Notes: generated from the letters alone by a model not told the origin. 64,000 nt of DNA from Clavibacter zhangzhiyongii (GCF_014775655.1 NZ_CP061274.1:2976001-3040000); one strand, 5' to 3'. Numbered from the stretch's first letter, positions 42,993-51,300 are shown. Numbers and translations: made by a program.

Positions 42993-43327
42993 TCCGCCAA
43001 ACTACCGGGGTAACAACGGGACTGACTATAGACAACCCTGCCTATTGGGCCTCCTCTTACCCCCAGAGCAGGGCACGCAGGACGCTCCTCAGGCGTAACG
43101 ACGTTGTGGGGCACAAGATCGACCCCACGCAACCGCGAAAGCCAAAATCGTCGTCGGCAGCACATCACGGAAATCCTCGAGGTACCTCCTTAACGCTACG
43201 CCCTCCGCTGTATCTCACACGTGTGTCATCGCCGGGGTGAGGTGAGAAACGTAATGAGCGGAAGCTGATGACGCACACGCGCCGACTTGGCGGGCACGCC
43301 AGATCGACGTGCCATACCTCGGAGCAG
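42993..43327. other. intergenic region at the right edge of the tRNA-Gly island
   Basis: 335 bases of mixed composition. It holds the TAGTTT -10 (42999-43004) of the HEPN-like gene and a palindrome CACACGTGTG near 43218. On the minus strand AAGGAGG near 43185 precedes a 59-codon frame (GTG at 43168, stop at 42989 overlapping the next ATG), but the spacing is poor and the peptide (Cys/Arg-rich) is not protein-like, so I do not call it. No integrase remnant is recognisable. Confidence 0.4.
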
Positions 43328-44071
43328 TCAGCGGATCGCGCTACTCACCTCCACCAGCAACGACGCCATCCCCGCCTCCGCCGTCGCCGCGTCGCCATCG
43401 CGGATCGCATGCGCCACCTGCTCGTGCGTGTCGAGCGCGTGCGGACGCGGGGTCCGCGGCATCAGCCCCTGGTGCGTCCGCCCACTCAGCACCTCCGTGA
43501 TCACCTCGCGGAGCGCGCAGAACATGTCGATGCCGCTGGCCTCGAGGATCAGGTGGTGGAACTCGATGTCGGCCGCGAGGAACCTGACCAGCTCGCCCGC
43601 CTCACCGAGGCGGCGGAGATCCACCGCGAGCTCGGCGATGCGCGCGCGCTGGGCGGGGGTCGCGTTCTCGGCGGCGAGCGCCGCGGCGACCGGCTCCACC
43701 GCGCGGCGCAGCTGCGTCAGCGTGCGGAACTGATCCGCCCGGCCGGGGCCGGTGAGCCGCCAGCGGATGATGCGCGGGTCGTAGACGTTCCAGCGATCCG
43801 GGCCCTGCACCACGAGGCCCACGCGGCGCTTCGGCACGATGAGGGCCATCGCCTCCAGCACGCGCACGCAGTCGCGCACCACCGTGCGGGAGACGCAGAA
43901 GCGCTGTTGGAGGTCCTCGATGGTGAGGCGGGTGCCCTCGGCGAGCCGCCCGTCGACGATCTCGCGGCCGAGCTCCTCGATGATCCGCGTGGCCAGCACC
44001 GCGGCGGCGGGCACCGTGGCGGCGGGGACCGCGGCGGCGGGTGCCGAGGGTGGGACTGACCGCGTCGTCAT
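43328..44071 (-). CDS. gntR: GntR/FadR-type regulator of gluconate genes
   Basis: A 247-residue GntR-family regulator. The winged helix is IIEELGREIVDGRLAEGTRL followed by LQQRFCVSRTVVRDCVRVLE, with the wing VPKRRVGLVVQGPDRWNVYD. The C-terminal FCD helical domain has the metal-binding His in ADIEFHHLILEASG and HEQVAHAIRDGD. It is divergent from gluconokinase and gluconate permease genes and very likely represses them in the absence of gluconate. The N-terminal 25 residues are Ala/Pro/Val repeats. Confidence 0.88.
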   Translation of the reverse strand: MTTRSVPPSAPAAAVPAATVPAAAVLATRIIEELGREIVDGRLAEGTRLTIEDLQQRFCVSRTVVRDCVRVLEAMALIVPKRRVGLVVQGPDRWNVYDPRIIRWRLTGPGRADQFRTLTQLRRAVEPVAAALAAENATPAQRARIAELAVDLRRLGEAGELVRFLAADIEFHHLILEASGIDMFCALREVITEVLSGRTHQGLMPRTPRPHALDTHEQVAHAIRDGDAATAEAGMASLLVEVSSAIR

Positions 44072-44223
44072 GGACCTCTCCGGGTGCGCGTCGGCCGGCC
44101 GGCCGCCTCGATGAGCTTAGGTCGCCGTCTCCGGGTGAGAGCCGCGGCGCTCCCCAATGGTGTTACCTTTGGCCGGACGGCGGCCGACGACACGGCACCG
44201 CCCGCGTCGACGAAGGAGTCAGC

Positions 44224-44742
44224 ATGGCCGCACGGCCCCGCCACGTCGTGGTGATGGGGATCTCCGGATCCGGCAAGACCACGATCGCCACCGCCCTCGC
44301 CGAGCGGCTCGGCTGGACCTTCGCCGAGGCGGATGAGTTCCACCCCGAGGCGAACATCGCGAAGATGTCCGCCGGCACGCCCCTCACCGACGACGACCGC
44401 TGGCCGTGGCTCGAGGCCATGCGCGACTGGATGGGCGGCGAGGCCCGCGCCGGCCGCAGCACCGTCGTCACCTGCTCCGCCCTCAAGCGCTCCTACCGCG
44501 ACCTGCTCGACGGCGCCGACGGAGACGTGCGCTTCGTGCACCTCTCCGGCGACCCCGACCTGATCCGCGAGCGCATGAAGACGCGCAGCGGCCACTTCAT
44601 GCCGGCCTCGCTGCTCCCGTCGCAGATCAGCACGCTCGAACCGCTCGACGACGGCGAGCGCGGCCTGACGCTCGAGAACACCGGCACGCCCGACGAGGTC
44701 ACGACCCGCATCGTCGACGAGCTCGGCCTCGTCGCGAGCTAG
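44224..44742 (+). CDS. gntK: gluconokinase
   Basis: A 172-residue small gluconokinase that phosphorylates D-gluconate to 6-phosphogluconate with ATP. The P-loop is GISGSGKTT near residue 14, followed by EADEFHPEANIAKMSAGTPL and DDDRWPWLEAM, then VVTCSALKRSYRDLL and the lid MKTRSGHFMPASLLPSQIST, all family hallmarks. GAAGGAG precedes the ATG. It forms an operon with the permease gene about 100 bases downstream. Confidence 0.95.
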   Translation: MAARPRHVVVMGISGSGKTTIATALAERLGWTFAEADEFHPEANIAKMSAGTPLTDDDRWPWLEAMRDWMGGEARAGRSTVVTCSALKRSYRDLLDGADGDVRFVHLSGDPDLIRERMKTRSGHFMPASLLPSQISTLEPLDDGERGLTLENTGTPDEVTTRIVDELGLVAS

Positions 44743-44782
44743 CGCCGCGGCGCACCCCACCACCAGCCCGCACCACCACCGG

Positions 44783-44824
44783 ACACCGCACACCGCACAC
44801 CGCACACCGCACACCGCACACCGC
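44783..44824 (+). repeat. six tandem copies of the heptamer ACACCGC
   Basis: Six perfect head-to-tail copies of a 7-base unit (42 bases) between gntK and gntP, ending 22 bases before the gntP ATG and just upstream of its Shine-Dalgarno. Copy number is likely to vary between strains. Confidence 0.95.
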
Positions 44825-44846
44825 ACGGTTCATCAACGGAGAGAAC

Positions 44847-46247
44847 ATGACCATCGAAGACTGGACGCAGACCCTCACCGCGGGTCCGCTCCTCCTGATC
44901 GCCGCCGGCGCCATCGCCGTCCTGCTGTTCCTGATCATCGCGCTGCGCGTCCACGCGTTCGTGGCGCTGATCCTCGTGAGCCTCGCCACCGCGTTCGCCA
45001 CCGGGATCCCGACCTCGCAGATCGTCACCGTGCTCGTCGGCAGCTTCGGCTCCACGCTCGGCACGGTCGCGCTGCTCGTCGGCCTCGGCGCGATGCTCGG
45101 CCGCCTGGTCGAGACCAGCGGCGGCGCGAAGACGCTGGCCGACACCCTGATCCGCCTGTTCGGCGAGAAGCGCGCGCCCTTCGCGCTGGGCGTCGCGTCG
45201 CTGATCTTCGGCTTCCCGATCTTCTTCGACGCCGGCCTCGTCGTGATGCTGCCCATCGTCTTCTCGGTGGCCCGTCGCCTCGGCGGCGGCGTGCTCCGCT
45301 ACGGCCTTCCCGCGGCCGGCGCCTTCTCGGTGATGCACATCTTCGTGCCGCCGCACCCCGGCCCGGTCGCGGCCAGCGAGTTCTTCGGCGCGAACGTCGG
45401 CATCGTGATCATCGTCGGCCTCATCGCCGCGATCCCCACCTGGTACGTCACCGCCTACCTCTACGGGATCTGGATCGGCAAGAAGTTCGTGCTGCCGATC
45501 CCCTCTATCCTCGGCCAGGCCGACGAGCACGCAGAGTCGAACCCGCCCAAGTTCGGCACCGTCCTCGCCGTGCTGCTGCTCCCGCTGATCCTCATCTTCA
45601 TGAACACCGGGCTCAACGCCGCCTGGACCGGCGGAATCCTCCCCGAAGGCACGAGCGACCAGTCCTGGTACCAGGTGCTCCGCACGATCGGCGAGACGCC
45701 CGTCGCGCTCCTCATCTCGCTGCTGTTCGCGGCGTTCGTGCTCGGCCGCCGCCGCGGGATCGACAAGACCGCCCTCGAGAAGACCCTCGAGTCGGCGCTC
45801 GGCCCGGTCTGCTCGGTGATCCTGATCACCGGCGCGGGCGGCATGTTCGGCGGCGTCCTCCGCACCAGCGGCATCGGCGACGCCCTCGCGGACGTGCTCG
45901 GCGACCTCGGCATCCCGATCATCCTCGCCGGCTTCCTCATCGCGGCGATCCTCCGCATCGCGCAGGGATCCGCGACCGTCGCGCTCACCACAGCCGCGGG
46001 CCTCGTCTCCCCGGCGATCCTCGCGGGCGACTACAACGCCTTCCAGGTCGCGGCGCTCGTCGTGGCGGTGGCCGGCGGATCCGTGGTCGCGAGCCACGTG
46101 AACGACTCCGGCTTCTGGCTCGTCGGCCGCTTCTTCGAGATGGACGTGAAGACGACCCTCAAGACCTGGACGGTGATGGAGACGGCGATCGGCGTGATGG
46201 GCTTCGCGATCGCGACGGCGGTGTTCGGGGTGGCGTCGCTGGCGTAG
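44847..46247 (+). CDS. gntP: gluconate:H+ symporter (GntP family)
   Basis: A 466-residue GntP permease with about twelve hydrophobic helices. Family marks are VALLVGLGAMLGRLVETSGG, FGFPIFFDAGLVVMLPIVFS, MHIFVPPHPGPVAASEFFGA and IAQGSATVALTTAAGLVSP near the end. It imports gluconate for gntK. The ATG at 44847 follows CGGAGAG; the open frame upstream is non-coding and crosses the heptamer repeat. Likely co-transcribed with gntK and repressed by GntR. Confidence 0.93.
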   Translation: MTIEDWTQTLTAGPLLLIAAGAIAVLLFLIIALRVHAFVALILVSLATAFATGIPTSQIVTVLVGSFGSTLGTVALLVGLGAMLGRLVETSGGAKTLADTLIRLFGEKRAPFALGVASLIFGFPIFFDAGLVVMLPIVFSVARRLGGGVLRYGLPAAGAFSVMHIFVPPHPGPVAASEFFGANVGIVIIVGLIAAIPTWYVTAYLYGIWIGKKFVLPIPSILGQADEHAESNPPKFGTVLAVLLLPLILIFMNTGLNAAWTGGILPEGTSDQSWYQVLRTIGETPVALLISLLFAAFVLGRRRGIDKTALEKTLESALGPVCSVILITGAGGMFGGVLRTSGIGDALADVLGDLGIPIILAGFLIAAILRIAQGSATVALTTAAGLVSPAILAGDYNAFQVAALVVAVAGGSVVASHVNDSGFWLVGRFFEMDVKTTLKTWTVMETAIGVMGFAIATAVFGVASLA

Positions 46248-46273
46248 CGGCGCGCTCTCCGTCATCGATCCGT

Positions 46274-46302
46274 GGCCCGTCCCGCTCTCCGCGGGGCGGG
46301 CC
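46274..46302 (+). terminator. hairpin after gntP
   Basis: GGCCCGTCCCGC pairs with GCGGGGCGGGCC apart from one mismatch (T opposite G), around a 5-base loop, 26 bases after the stop. Confidence 0.6.
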
Positions 46303-46320
46303 TCCGTCGTCTCGTCGGGC

Positions 46321-46326
46321 TACGGT
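46321..46326 (+). promoter_or_regulatory. leaderless -10 element for the small HTH gene
   Basis: TACGGT six bases before the ATG at 46333, good support that this short frame is a real gene. Confidence 0.6.
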
Positions 46327-46332
46327 GCCTCC

Positions 46333-46509
46333 ATGGACGACCTCCCCGAGACCGTGCCCGACCTCGCCCGCCGGATCGGCGTCGACCAGAAGCGGATGAG
46401 GGCGTGGCTGCGTCGGCAGGGCTGGCGCTCCCCCGGCGAGCATGGGACGCGCTGGGCGCTCGACTCGGAGCAGGTCCGCCAGGTGGTGGCGCACTTCTCC
46501 ACGCGCTAG
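46333..46509 (+). CDS. small helix-turn-helix protein, 58 aa
   Basis: A 58-residue protein starting MDDLPETVPDLARRIGVDQK, then RMRAWLRRQGWRSPGEHGTR and WALDSEQVRQVVAHFSTR. The pattern of a helix, a turn and a second helix followed by WALD resembles short DNA-binding modules such as the C-terminal part of Lsr2 or a MerR-like unit. It is preceded by a good leaderless promoter. Its TAG stop shares the palindrome CTAG with the TAG stop of the convergent glycosylase gene. Confidence 0.7.
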   Translation: MDDLPETVPDLARRIGVDQKRMRAWLRRQGWRSPGEHGTRWALDSEQVRQVVAHFSTR

Positions 46510-47318
46510 GGCGTGACGTCCGGCCGCGGTTGGCACCGCGGGCACCACCAGGCCCGTCGCGCGCGCTCGCTCGTGCTGCCCGGATCGTCGAGGCCGATCA
46601 CCGTGGTCCCGCAGCGCAGGCACGGCCGGCCCGCGCGGCCGACCACCCAGTGCGTGCGGCCGCGCCGGGGATCGCCGGTCGTGATCTGGTACGCCGCCGG
46701 CACCGTCGCCGAGCGGCGGAGGGAGCGGGCGGCGAGGTCGACGAGGGGCGGCAGGTCGACGTCGGCGACGCGCGTGGCCGGGTGCACGCCCCGGAGGAAG
46801 CCGACCTCGTTGACCCACAGGTTGCCGAGGCCCGACATGGGGCGCTGGTCGAGGAGGGCCGCGCGGATGGCTTCGTCGGGGCGGGCGGCGAGGCGCGCGA
46901 CGGCGAGCGCCGGATCCCAGTCGTCGCGCAGCGGGTCCGGCCCGAGGTGGCCGACGGCGGCGCGCTCGTCGCGGGTGGGGATCAGCTCGACCACCGGGAG
47001 GTCGATGCCCCAGAGGGTGCGGTCGTCGTCGAGGCGGAGGCGCACGCGCACCTGGTGCTGGATCCGCTCGGGCACGCGCTTGCCCGGGCCCGTGACCGTC
47101 CAGGAGCCCTGCATGCGCAGGTGCGTGTGGAGGGTGGTGCCGTCGTCGAGCCGCATGAGCAGGTGCTTGCCGTGGGTGTCGAACGAGGTGATCCGCCGCC
47201 CGCCGAGCCGCGCGCCCGCCCGCGCGCCGGACCGGAGCTCGCCGTCGGCGATGAGCGCGCCGCCGACCTGCGCGCGCAGCCGTGCCGCGAGGACGAAGAC
47301 GGAGTCACCCTCGGGCAT
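46506..47318 (-). CDS. nei: Fpg/Nei family DNA glycosylase (endonuclease VIII-like)
   Basis: A 270-residue base-excision-repair glycosylase. It starts MPEGDSVFVLAARLRAQVGG; Pro2 and Glu3 are the catalytic residues of the Nei branch. The core shows KHLLMRLDDGTTLHTHLRMQ, the helix-two-turn-helix is MSGLGNLWVNEVGFLRGVHP, and the C-terminal zinc finger is CLRC with WWCPRCQ. Actinobacteria carry several Nei paralogues that remove oxidised pyrimidines. TACCGT stands six bases before the ATG; the frame further upstream is not conserved-looking. Confidence 0.93.
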   Translation of the reverse strand: MPEGDSVFVLAARLRAQVGGALIADGELRSGARAGARLGGRRITSFDTHGKHLLMRLDDGTTLHTHLRMQGSWTVTGPGKRVPERIQHQVRVRLRLDDDRTLWGIDLPVVELIPTRDERAAVGHLGPDPLRDDWDPALAVARLAARPDEAIRAALLDQRPMSGLGNLWVNEVGFLRGVHPATRVADVDLPPLVDLAARSLRRSATVPAAYQITTGDPRRGRTHWVVGRAGRPCLRCGTTVIGLDDPGSTSERARRAWWCPRCQPRPDVTP

Positions 47319-47324
47319 GGGTCG

Positions 47325-47330
47325 ACGGTA
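47325..47330 (-). promoter_or_regulatory. leaderless -10 element for the nei gene
   Basis: TACCGT on the minus strand, six bases before the ATG at 47318. Decides the start. Confidence 0.65.
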
Positions 47331-47370
47331 GGCCGGACCACCGACAGGGGTCCGGGCGGGGCGTATCCGG

Positions 47371-48447
47371 TCAGACCGGCGCGTGCGCGCGCGGGAGGTC
47401 GCCGGCCGTGGCGGCATACCGCGACATGCGCCGGTGCTGCACGACCGCGAAGGGCACCGTGACGACGAGCAGGACGAGGCCGGCGAGGAAGAGGACGAGC
47501 ATCCACCCGGCGGCGTCGCCGCGCAGGAGCGTGGGGAGGAGGATCGCGACCAGCAGCAGCGACTGGCCCAGCTGGAACGGCTGCAGCGTGCGGCTGAAGA
47601 CGGCGAGGCGGGCGGCGCGCCACTCGAGCTCCGGCGCGAGCTCCTCGACCTTGCCCACGGCGCGCTGCGAGACCGCCTTCCGGTCCTCCGTCGACAGGCC
47701 CGCCGTGATCGAGGATCCCGACAGCTGCGCGCCGATGGAGACGAACAGGCACGTGAGCGCCGGCGCGAGCAGGGAGAACTGGATCACGAGGGCGACCGCG
47801 TCGACGGCGTCCTGCGGCTCGAACCGGTCGAGCAGCAGCGTCCCGCCGAGGCTGACCACGAGCGCGATCACGAACACCAGGCCGATGAGGCGCCACTTGC
47901 GGCGGGCGGTGTCCTCGGTCCAGTCGAGGTCGATCGAGAGGGTCGGCTCATCGGCGGCGAGGCGCGCGCCGAGCCGGCGCACCGCGGCAGCCTGCGCGCG
48001 GAGCACGAGGATCCAGCTGGCGGCGGCCGTGGCGACCGCGGCCACCGCGAACCCCAGCACCACGAGCGGCGAGACGCCGCCGACCAGCGACGCGACGGCG
48101 TGCACGACCACGGCGAGCGCGGTGATCCCGAGCCACACGATCACCCGCACCGGAGGCCGGCCCGTCCCGGCGGCGCGCTCGGGGTCCCGCCGCGACTGCA
48201 GCTCCAGCAGGCCGAGGCTCGGCGCGAACGCGAGCGCGAGCAGGCCCGCGGTCAGCTGCGGCAGGACCGCGGCCGCGTCCACGTCGGAGACGACGGCCGC
48301 CTGGTAGAGCCCGAAGCCGTAGAGCGTGCCGAGGCCGAGGATCAGCGCGACCAGGACGATCAGCAGGGCGATGCGGCTGCCGAGGCCGCCTGCCTGCGCT
48401 GCGTCGGTCGTCGGGGTGGATGCCGGGGCCGTGCCGCGCGCGCTCAT
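47371..48447 (-). CDS. paralogous membrane protein 1 of 3
   Basis: A 358-residue membrane protein with about eight hydrophobic helices and no known domain. It shares landmarks with the next two genes: LDWTEDTARRKWRLI at the middle, STEDRKAVSQRAVGKVEELA, then LEWRAARLAVFSRTLQPF, and the end RRMSRYAATAGDLPR. These define a small local family. Its ATG overlaps the stop of paralogue 2, but TACGGT six bases before the ATG suggests its own leaderless promoter as well. Function unknown. Confidence 0.65.
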   Translation of the reverse strand: MSARGTAPASTPTTDAAQAGGLGSRIALLIVLVALILGLGTLYGFGLYQAAVVSDVDAAAVLPQLTAGLLALAFAPSLGLLELQSRRDPERAAGTGRPPVRVIVWLGITALAVVVHAVASLVGGVSPLVVLGFAVAAVATAAASWILVLRAQAAAVRRLGARLAADEPTLSIDLDWTEDTARRKWRLIGLVFVIALVVSLGGTLLLDRFEPQDAVDAVALVIQFSLLAPALTCLFVSIGAQLSGSSITAGLSTEDRKAVSQRAVGKVEELAPELEWRAARLAVFSRTLQPFQLGQSLLLVAILLPTLLRGDAAGWMLVLFLAGLVLLVVTVPFAVVQHRRMSRYAATAGDLPRAHAPV

Positions 48448-49523
48448 CCCCCGACCGTATCGGCCGTCACGACCGCGCCCGACCGGGCGAGCTCGCGCGT
48501 GGAGGCGGCGTAGCGGCTGCGGCGCCGGTCGTCGATCACGATGTAGGGGACGAACGCGAGGAAGGCGACGCCGAGGACGATCGCGACGATGCCGAAGCCG
48601 CCGCCGAGGTCGACCCGGAGGAGGGTGACCACCGACACGACGACGATGAGCGCCGACGACGCCAGCTGGAAGCGCTGCGAGATGCGGGAGACCGCGGCGA
48701 GGCGCGCCGCCCGGTGCTCGAGCCGCGGCGCGAGCGGCTCGCCCTTGCCCGACGTCCGGCGCCCGACGCGCTTGCGCTCGGCCGCGCTCAGGTCGCGCAG
48801 GATCGACGCCGTCACGGCGTTCAGCGGGAGGACGACCACCGTGCTCGTGATCGCGGCGGCCGCGGCGGCCAGCTGCACGATCGCCGGCCACACCTCCGCG
48901 AGGCTGCCGCCGAGGTCCTCGAGGAACAGGAGCGCCACGACGGTGCCCGCGACCGCGCCGAGCAGGCCGGCCAGCACGATGGTCCGCACCTTGCGGCGGA
49001 TCACCGCCGGCGTCCAGTCGAGGTCGGGCGTCGGGCCGACGCCGGACGCGCGCTCGTGCGCCTCCCGGGCCTCGGATCCGGCGCGCGTCCTCTGCCCGAT
49101 CAGCCAGCTGGTGCCGCCCATCCCGATCAGCCCGGCGAGCATGCCGACCGGGATCCACGCCGGGACGCCGGAGAGCAGGGCGCCCGCCGCGGCCACCGCG
49201 GCGAAGGCGCCGGCGATGGAGATCCAGACGATCAGCGCGACGGGCCGCGGTCGCGGTCCCGCGGCCGGACCCGTCGCCCGGTGCACCTCGAGCTGGCCCA
49301 AGGAGAGCGCGAGGCTGAGGGCGAGGAGGCCCGCCGTCGTGTGCACGGCGATCAGGACGAACGCGGCATCTTCGACGCCGCCCGCGACGCTGCTCCAGAA
49401 GCCCGCGCCGAGGAGCACCGCGGTGCCCGAGGTGAGGAGCGCGAGGAGCAGGGCGAGCCCGCGGCGCCGCCGGGGTGGCAGCGGCGTGGAGGGGGTGACC
49501 GGGGCCGTGCCGTGTGTGCTCAC
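48444..49523 (-). CDS. paralogous membrane protein 2 of 3
   Basis: A 359-residue membrane protein with the same layout as paralogue 1: four N-terminal helices, then LDWTPAVIRRKVRTIV, SAAERKRVGRRTSGKGEPLA, LEHRAARLAAVSRISQRF and the end RRRSRYAASTRELAR. The start is GTG with TAGCGT six bases upstream. The first 25 residues are Thr/Pro/Arg-rich and cytoplasmic. Function unknown; the tandem arrangement points to gene duplication within this lineage. Confidence 0.65.
   Translation of the reverse strand: MSTHGTAPVTPSTPLPPRRRRGLALLLALLTSGTAVLLGAGFWSSVAGGVEDAAFVLIAVHTTAGLLALSLALSLGQLEVHRATGPAAGPRPRPVALIVWISIAGAFAAVAAAGALLSGVPAWIPVGMLAGLIGMGGTSWLIGQRTRAGSEAREAHERASGVGPTPDLDWTPAVIRRKVRTIVLAGLLGAVAGTVVALLFLEDLGGSLAEVWPAIVQLAAAAAAITSTVVVLPLNAVTASILRDLSAAERKRVGRRTSGKGEPLAPRLEHRAARLAAVSRISQRFQLASSALIVVVSVVTLLRVDLGGGFGIVAIVLGVAFLAFVPYIVIDDRRRSRYAASTRELARSGAVVTADTVGG
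48454..48459 (-). promoter_or_regulatory. leaderless -10 element for paralogue 1
   Basis: TACGGT on the minus strand, six bases before the ATG at 48447, inside the 3' end of paralogue 2. Confidence 0.55.
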
Positions 49524-49529
49524 CGATCG

Positions 49530-49535
49530 ACGCTA
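49530..49535 (-). promoter_or_regulatory. leaderless -10 element for paralogue 2
   Basis: TAGCGT on the minus strand, six bases before the GTG at 49523. The same box and spacing recur before paralogue 3, and both are preceded by CGCCCCGTCCTGGGG. Confidence 0.6.
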
Positions 49536-49599
49536 TCGGCCGCCGGTCGCGCCGACGACTCCCCAGGACGGGGCGGAGGCGCCCCTCCCCGCGCCCGGC

Positions 49600-50283
49600 T
49601 CACCCGCCGAGCGCGCCCTCCGCGCGACGCGCGTCTGTCGCCGGACCGCTCGACCAGGCCAGGTCCCGCGAGGCCCCGGCGTACCGCATCCGCCGACGCT
49701 GCTCCCAGGTGAGGAGCGGGATGAAGAGGACGAACAGGGCGGTCCCGGCCATGCCGAGCACCGCCCCGTCGAGGGCGGACCGCACGAGGAAGGGGAGCGC
49801 GGCGAGCCACATCAGGCCGATGACGCCCAGACCGAACGGGTGCGAGACGCGCGCGAACGCCGCGAAGCGCGCCGCCCGCCACTCGGCCTCGGGGTCGAGC
49901 GGTTCGCGCGCGCCGAGCATCCGGCGGCTGATGCGCCTGCGGTCCGCCGCGCTCAGGCCGTGCACCAGGGGCGCCGCGGCGATCTGCAGCTGGATCGAGA
50001 TGACCCCGCACGCGATCGCGCCACCCGTGCACCCCGCCTGCACCACCAGCGCGAGGATCTCGGCGATCCCGCCCTCGAGGTGGTCGCGCAGCGGGAGGAG
50101 GAGCACGCCGGCCACGACGGCCGTCCCGAGGACGACGGCGACGATCACCGCGACGCGGCGGCGGACGTGCGCGGCGGTCCAGGCGAGGTCCGGCGCGAGG
50201 CGATCGCGGAGGGGGATCGACGGGCCCGCGGCGTGACGCGCGGCGTCGTCATGCGGGGCGGCGTCGTCGCGGAGGATGCTCAC
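49600..50283 (-). CDS. paralogous membrane protein 3 of 3, shortened
   Basis: A 227-residue protein matching only the C-terminal two thirds of its two neighbours: LAWTAAHVRRRVAVI, SAADRRRISRRMLGAREPLD, EAEWRAARFAAFARVSHPF and the end RRRMRYAGASRDLAW. The four N-terminal helices of the paralogues are missing and replaced by a 30-residue soluble start. The GTG start has TAGCGT six bases upstream, so the short form is probably a real product and not debris. Function unknown. Confidence 0.65.
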   Translation of the reverse strand: MSILRDDAAPHDDAARHAAGPSIPLRDRLAPDLAWTAAHVRRRVAVIVAVVLGTAVVAGVLLLPLRDHLEGGIAEILALVVQAGCTGGAIACGVISIQLQIAAAPLVHGLSAADRRRISRRMLGAREPLDPEAEWRAARFAAFARVSHPFGLGVIGLMWLAALPFLVRSALDGAVLGMAGTALFVLFIPLLTWEQRRRMRYAGASRDLAWSSGPATDARRAEGALGG

Positions 50284-50289
50284 CCTGCG

Positions 50290-50295
50290 ACGCTA
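50290..50295 (-). promoter_or_regulatory. leaderless -10 element for paralogue 3
   Basis: TAGCGT on the minus strand, six bases before the GTG at 50283. Confidence 0.6.
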
Positions 50296-50513
50296 GCGGC
50301 GCCGGCGGCCGGCACCGCAGCCCCAGGACGGGGCGCGCACCGGGACACGCGCCCCCTCCCCACGTGAACGTCCGCTGGATCCTCCCCGCTCCCCCGCGCG
50401 CCCGCCGCCGTCGCCCGCGGGACGGGCCACACTCGACCCACGCACCCGCGCCACACGCGCGGTACGCGCAACGATCCCGAACCCGCCAGCCGCGCACCGC
50501 GCGAAGGAGCACC

Positions 50514-51275
50514 ATGAAGATCACCGGCCGCACCGTCCTCATCACCGGCAGCACCTCGGGCATCGGCCTCGGGCTCGCCGAGCGGTTCCACGCCGCGGGC
50601 AACCGCGTGGTCGTCGCGGGGCGCCGCGCCGAGCTGCTCGACGAGATCACCGCCCGGCACGACGGCATGGCCTCGGTCGTGCTCGACGTGGCCGACCCCG
50701 CCTCCATCACCGCGGCCCGCGACGAGCTCGCGCGCACCCACCCCGACCTCGACGTCGTGATCACCATGGCCGGCATCATGCAGCCCGAGGACCTCCGCGA
50801 TCCCGCGCATCAGGCCACGGCCGAGGCCATCGTCACCACGAACCTCCTCGGCACCATCCGCACGATCGACGCGTTCCTGCCGGGCCTCCTCGCGAGCGAC
50901 GAGGCGACCCTCATGACGGTCTCCTCCGGCCTCGCGTTCGTGCCGCTCCCCCTCACGCCCACCTACAACGCCACGAAGGCGGCCGTGCACTCGTACACGC
51001 AGAGCCTCCGCGAGCAGCTCGCCGGGTCGCCGGTCGAGGTCGTCGAGCTGGTGCCGCCCAAGGTGCAGACGGCCCTCATGCCCGGGCAGGCGGAGGCGGG
51101 CGACGCCATGCCGCTGGAGGACTTCCTCGACGAGGTGATGGGGATCCTGCAGGCCCGCCCCGAGGACGAGGAGATCCTCGTGCAGGACGTGCACGGCCTC
51201 CGCTTCGCCGAGCGCGACGGCCGGCACGACGAGATGCTCGCGCTCCTCAGCGGGCGCGTGCCCGCCGGGCGGTAG
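50514..51275 (+). CDS. short-chain dehydrogenase/reductase, DltE-like
   Basis: A 253-residue classical SDR. The NAD(P)-binding motif is TGSTSGIGLGLA (residues 10-21), Asp in VVLDVADP, a Ser in MTVSSGLAFVPL, and the catalytic Tyr and Lys in YNATKAAVHSY. The pattern KITGRTVLITGSTSGIG is that of the DltE/YdfG-like group; the substrate is unknown. The ATG at 50514 follows GAAGGAGCACC; the upstream frame is non-coding leader of about 230 bases. Confidence 0.88.
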   Translation: MKITGRTVLITGSTSGIGLGLAERFHAAGNRVVVAGRRAELLDEITARHDGMASVVLDVADPASITAARDELARTHPDLDVVITMAGIMQPEDLRDPAHQATAEAIVTTNLLGTIRTIDAFLPGLLASDEATLMTVSSGLAFVPLPLTPTYNATKAAVHSYTQSLREQLAGSPVEVVELVPPKVQTALMPGQAEAGDAMPLEDFLDEVMGILQARPEDEEILVQDVHGLRFAERDGRHDEMLALLSGRVPAGR

Positions 51276-51300
51276 CCCGCCCGCGGCAGCCCGCCCGCCG

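Larger units (their letters stand above)
40990..43000. mobile_element. low-GC island starting at the 3' end of tRNA-Gly
   Basis: AT-rich DNA begins immediately after the tRNA CCA end and carries two minus-strand genes of unknown family, one with a HEPN-like motif. tRNA 3' ends are classic targets of tyrosine recombinases. No integrase and no second copy of the tRNA end could be found, so the right boundary (somewhere between 43000 and 43327) and the mode of entry remain open. Confidence 0.5.

Noticed and set aside
43325-43352. Possible copy of the tRNA-Gly 3' end (TACTCACCTCCA against CACTCGCTCCA)
   Set aside because: Imperfect, short and inside the conserved coding end of gntR; does not support a right att site.
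44406-44846. Upstream extension of the gntP frame through the heptamer repeat
   Set aside because: Out-of-phase shadow of gntK; a Shine-Dalgarno and the family start identify the ATG at 44847.
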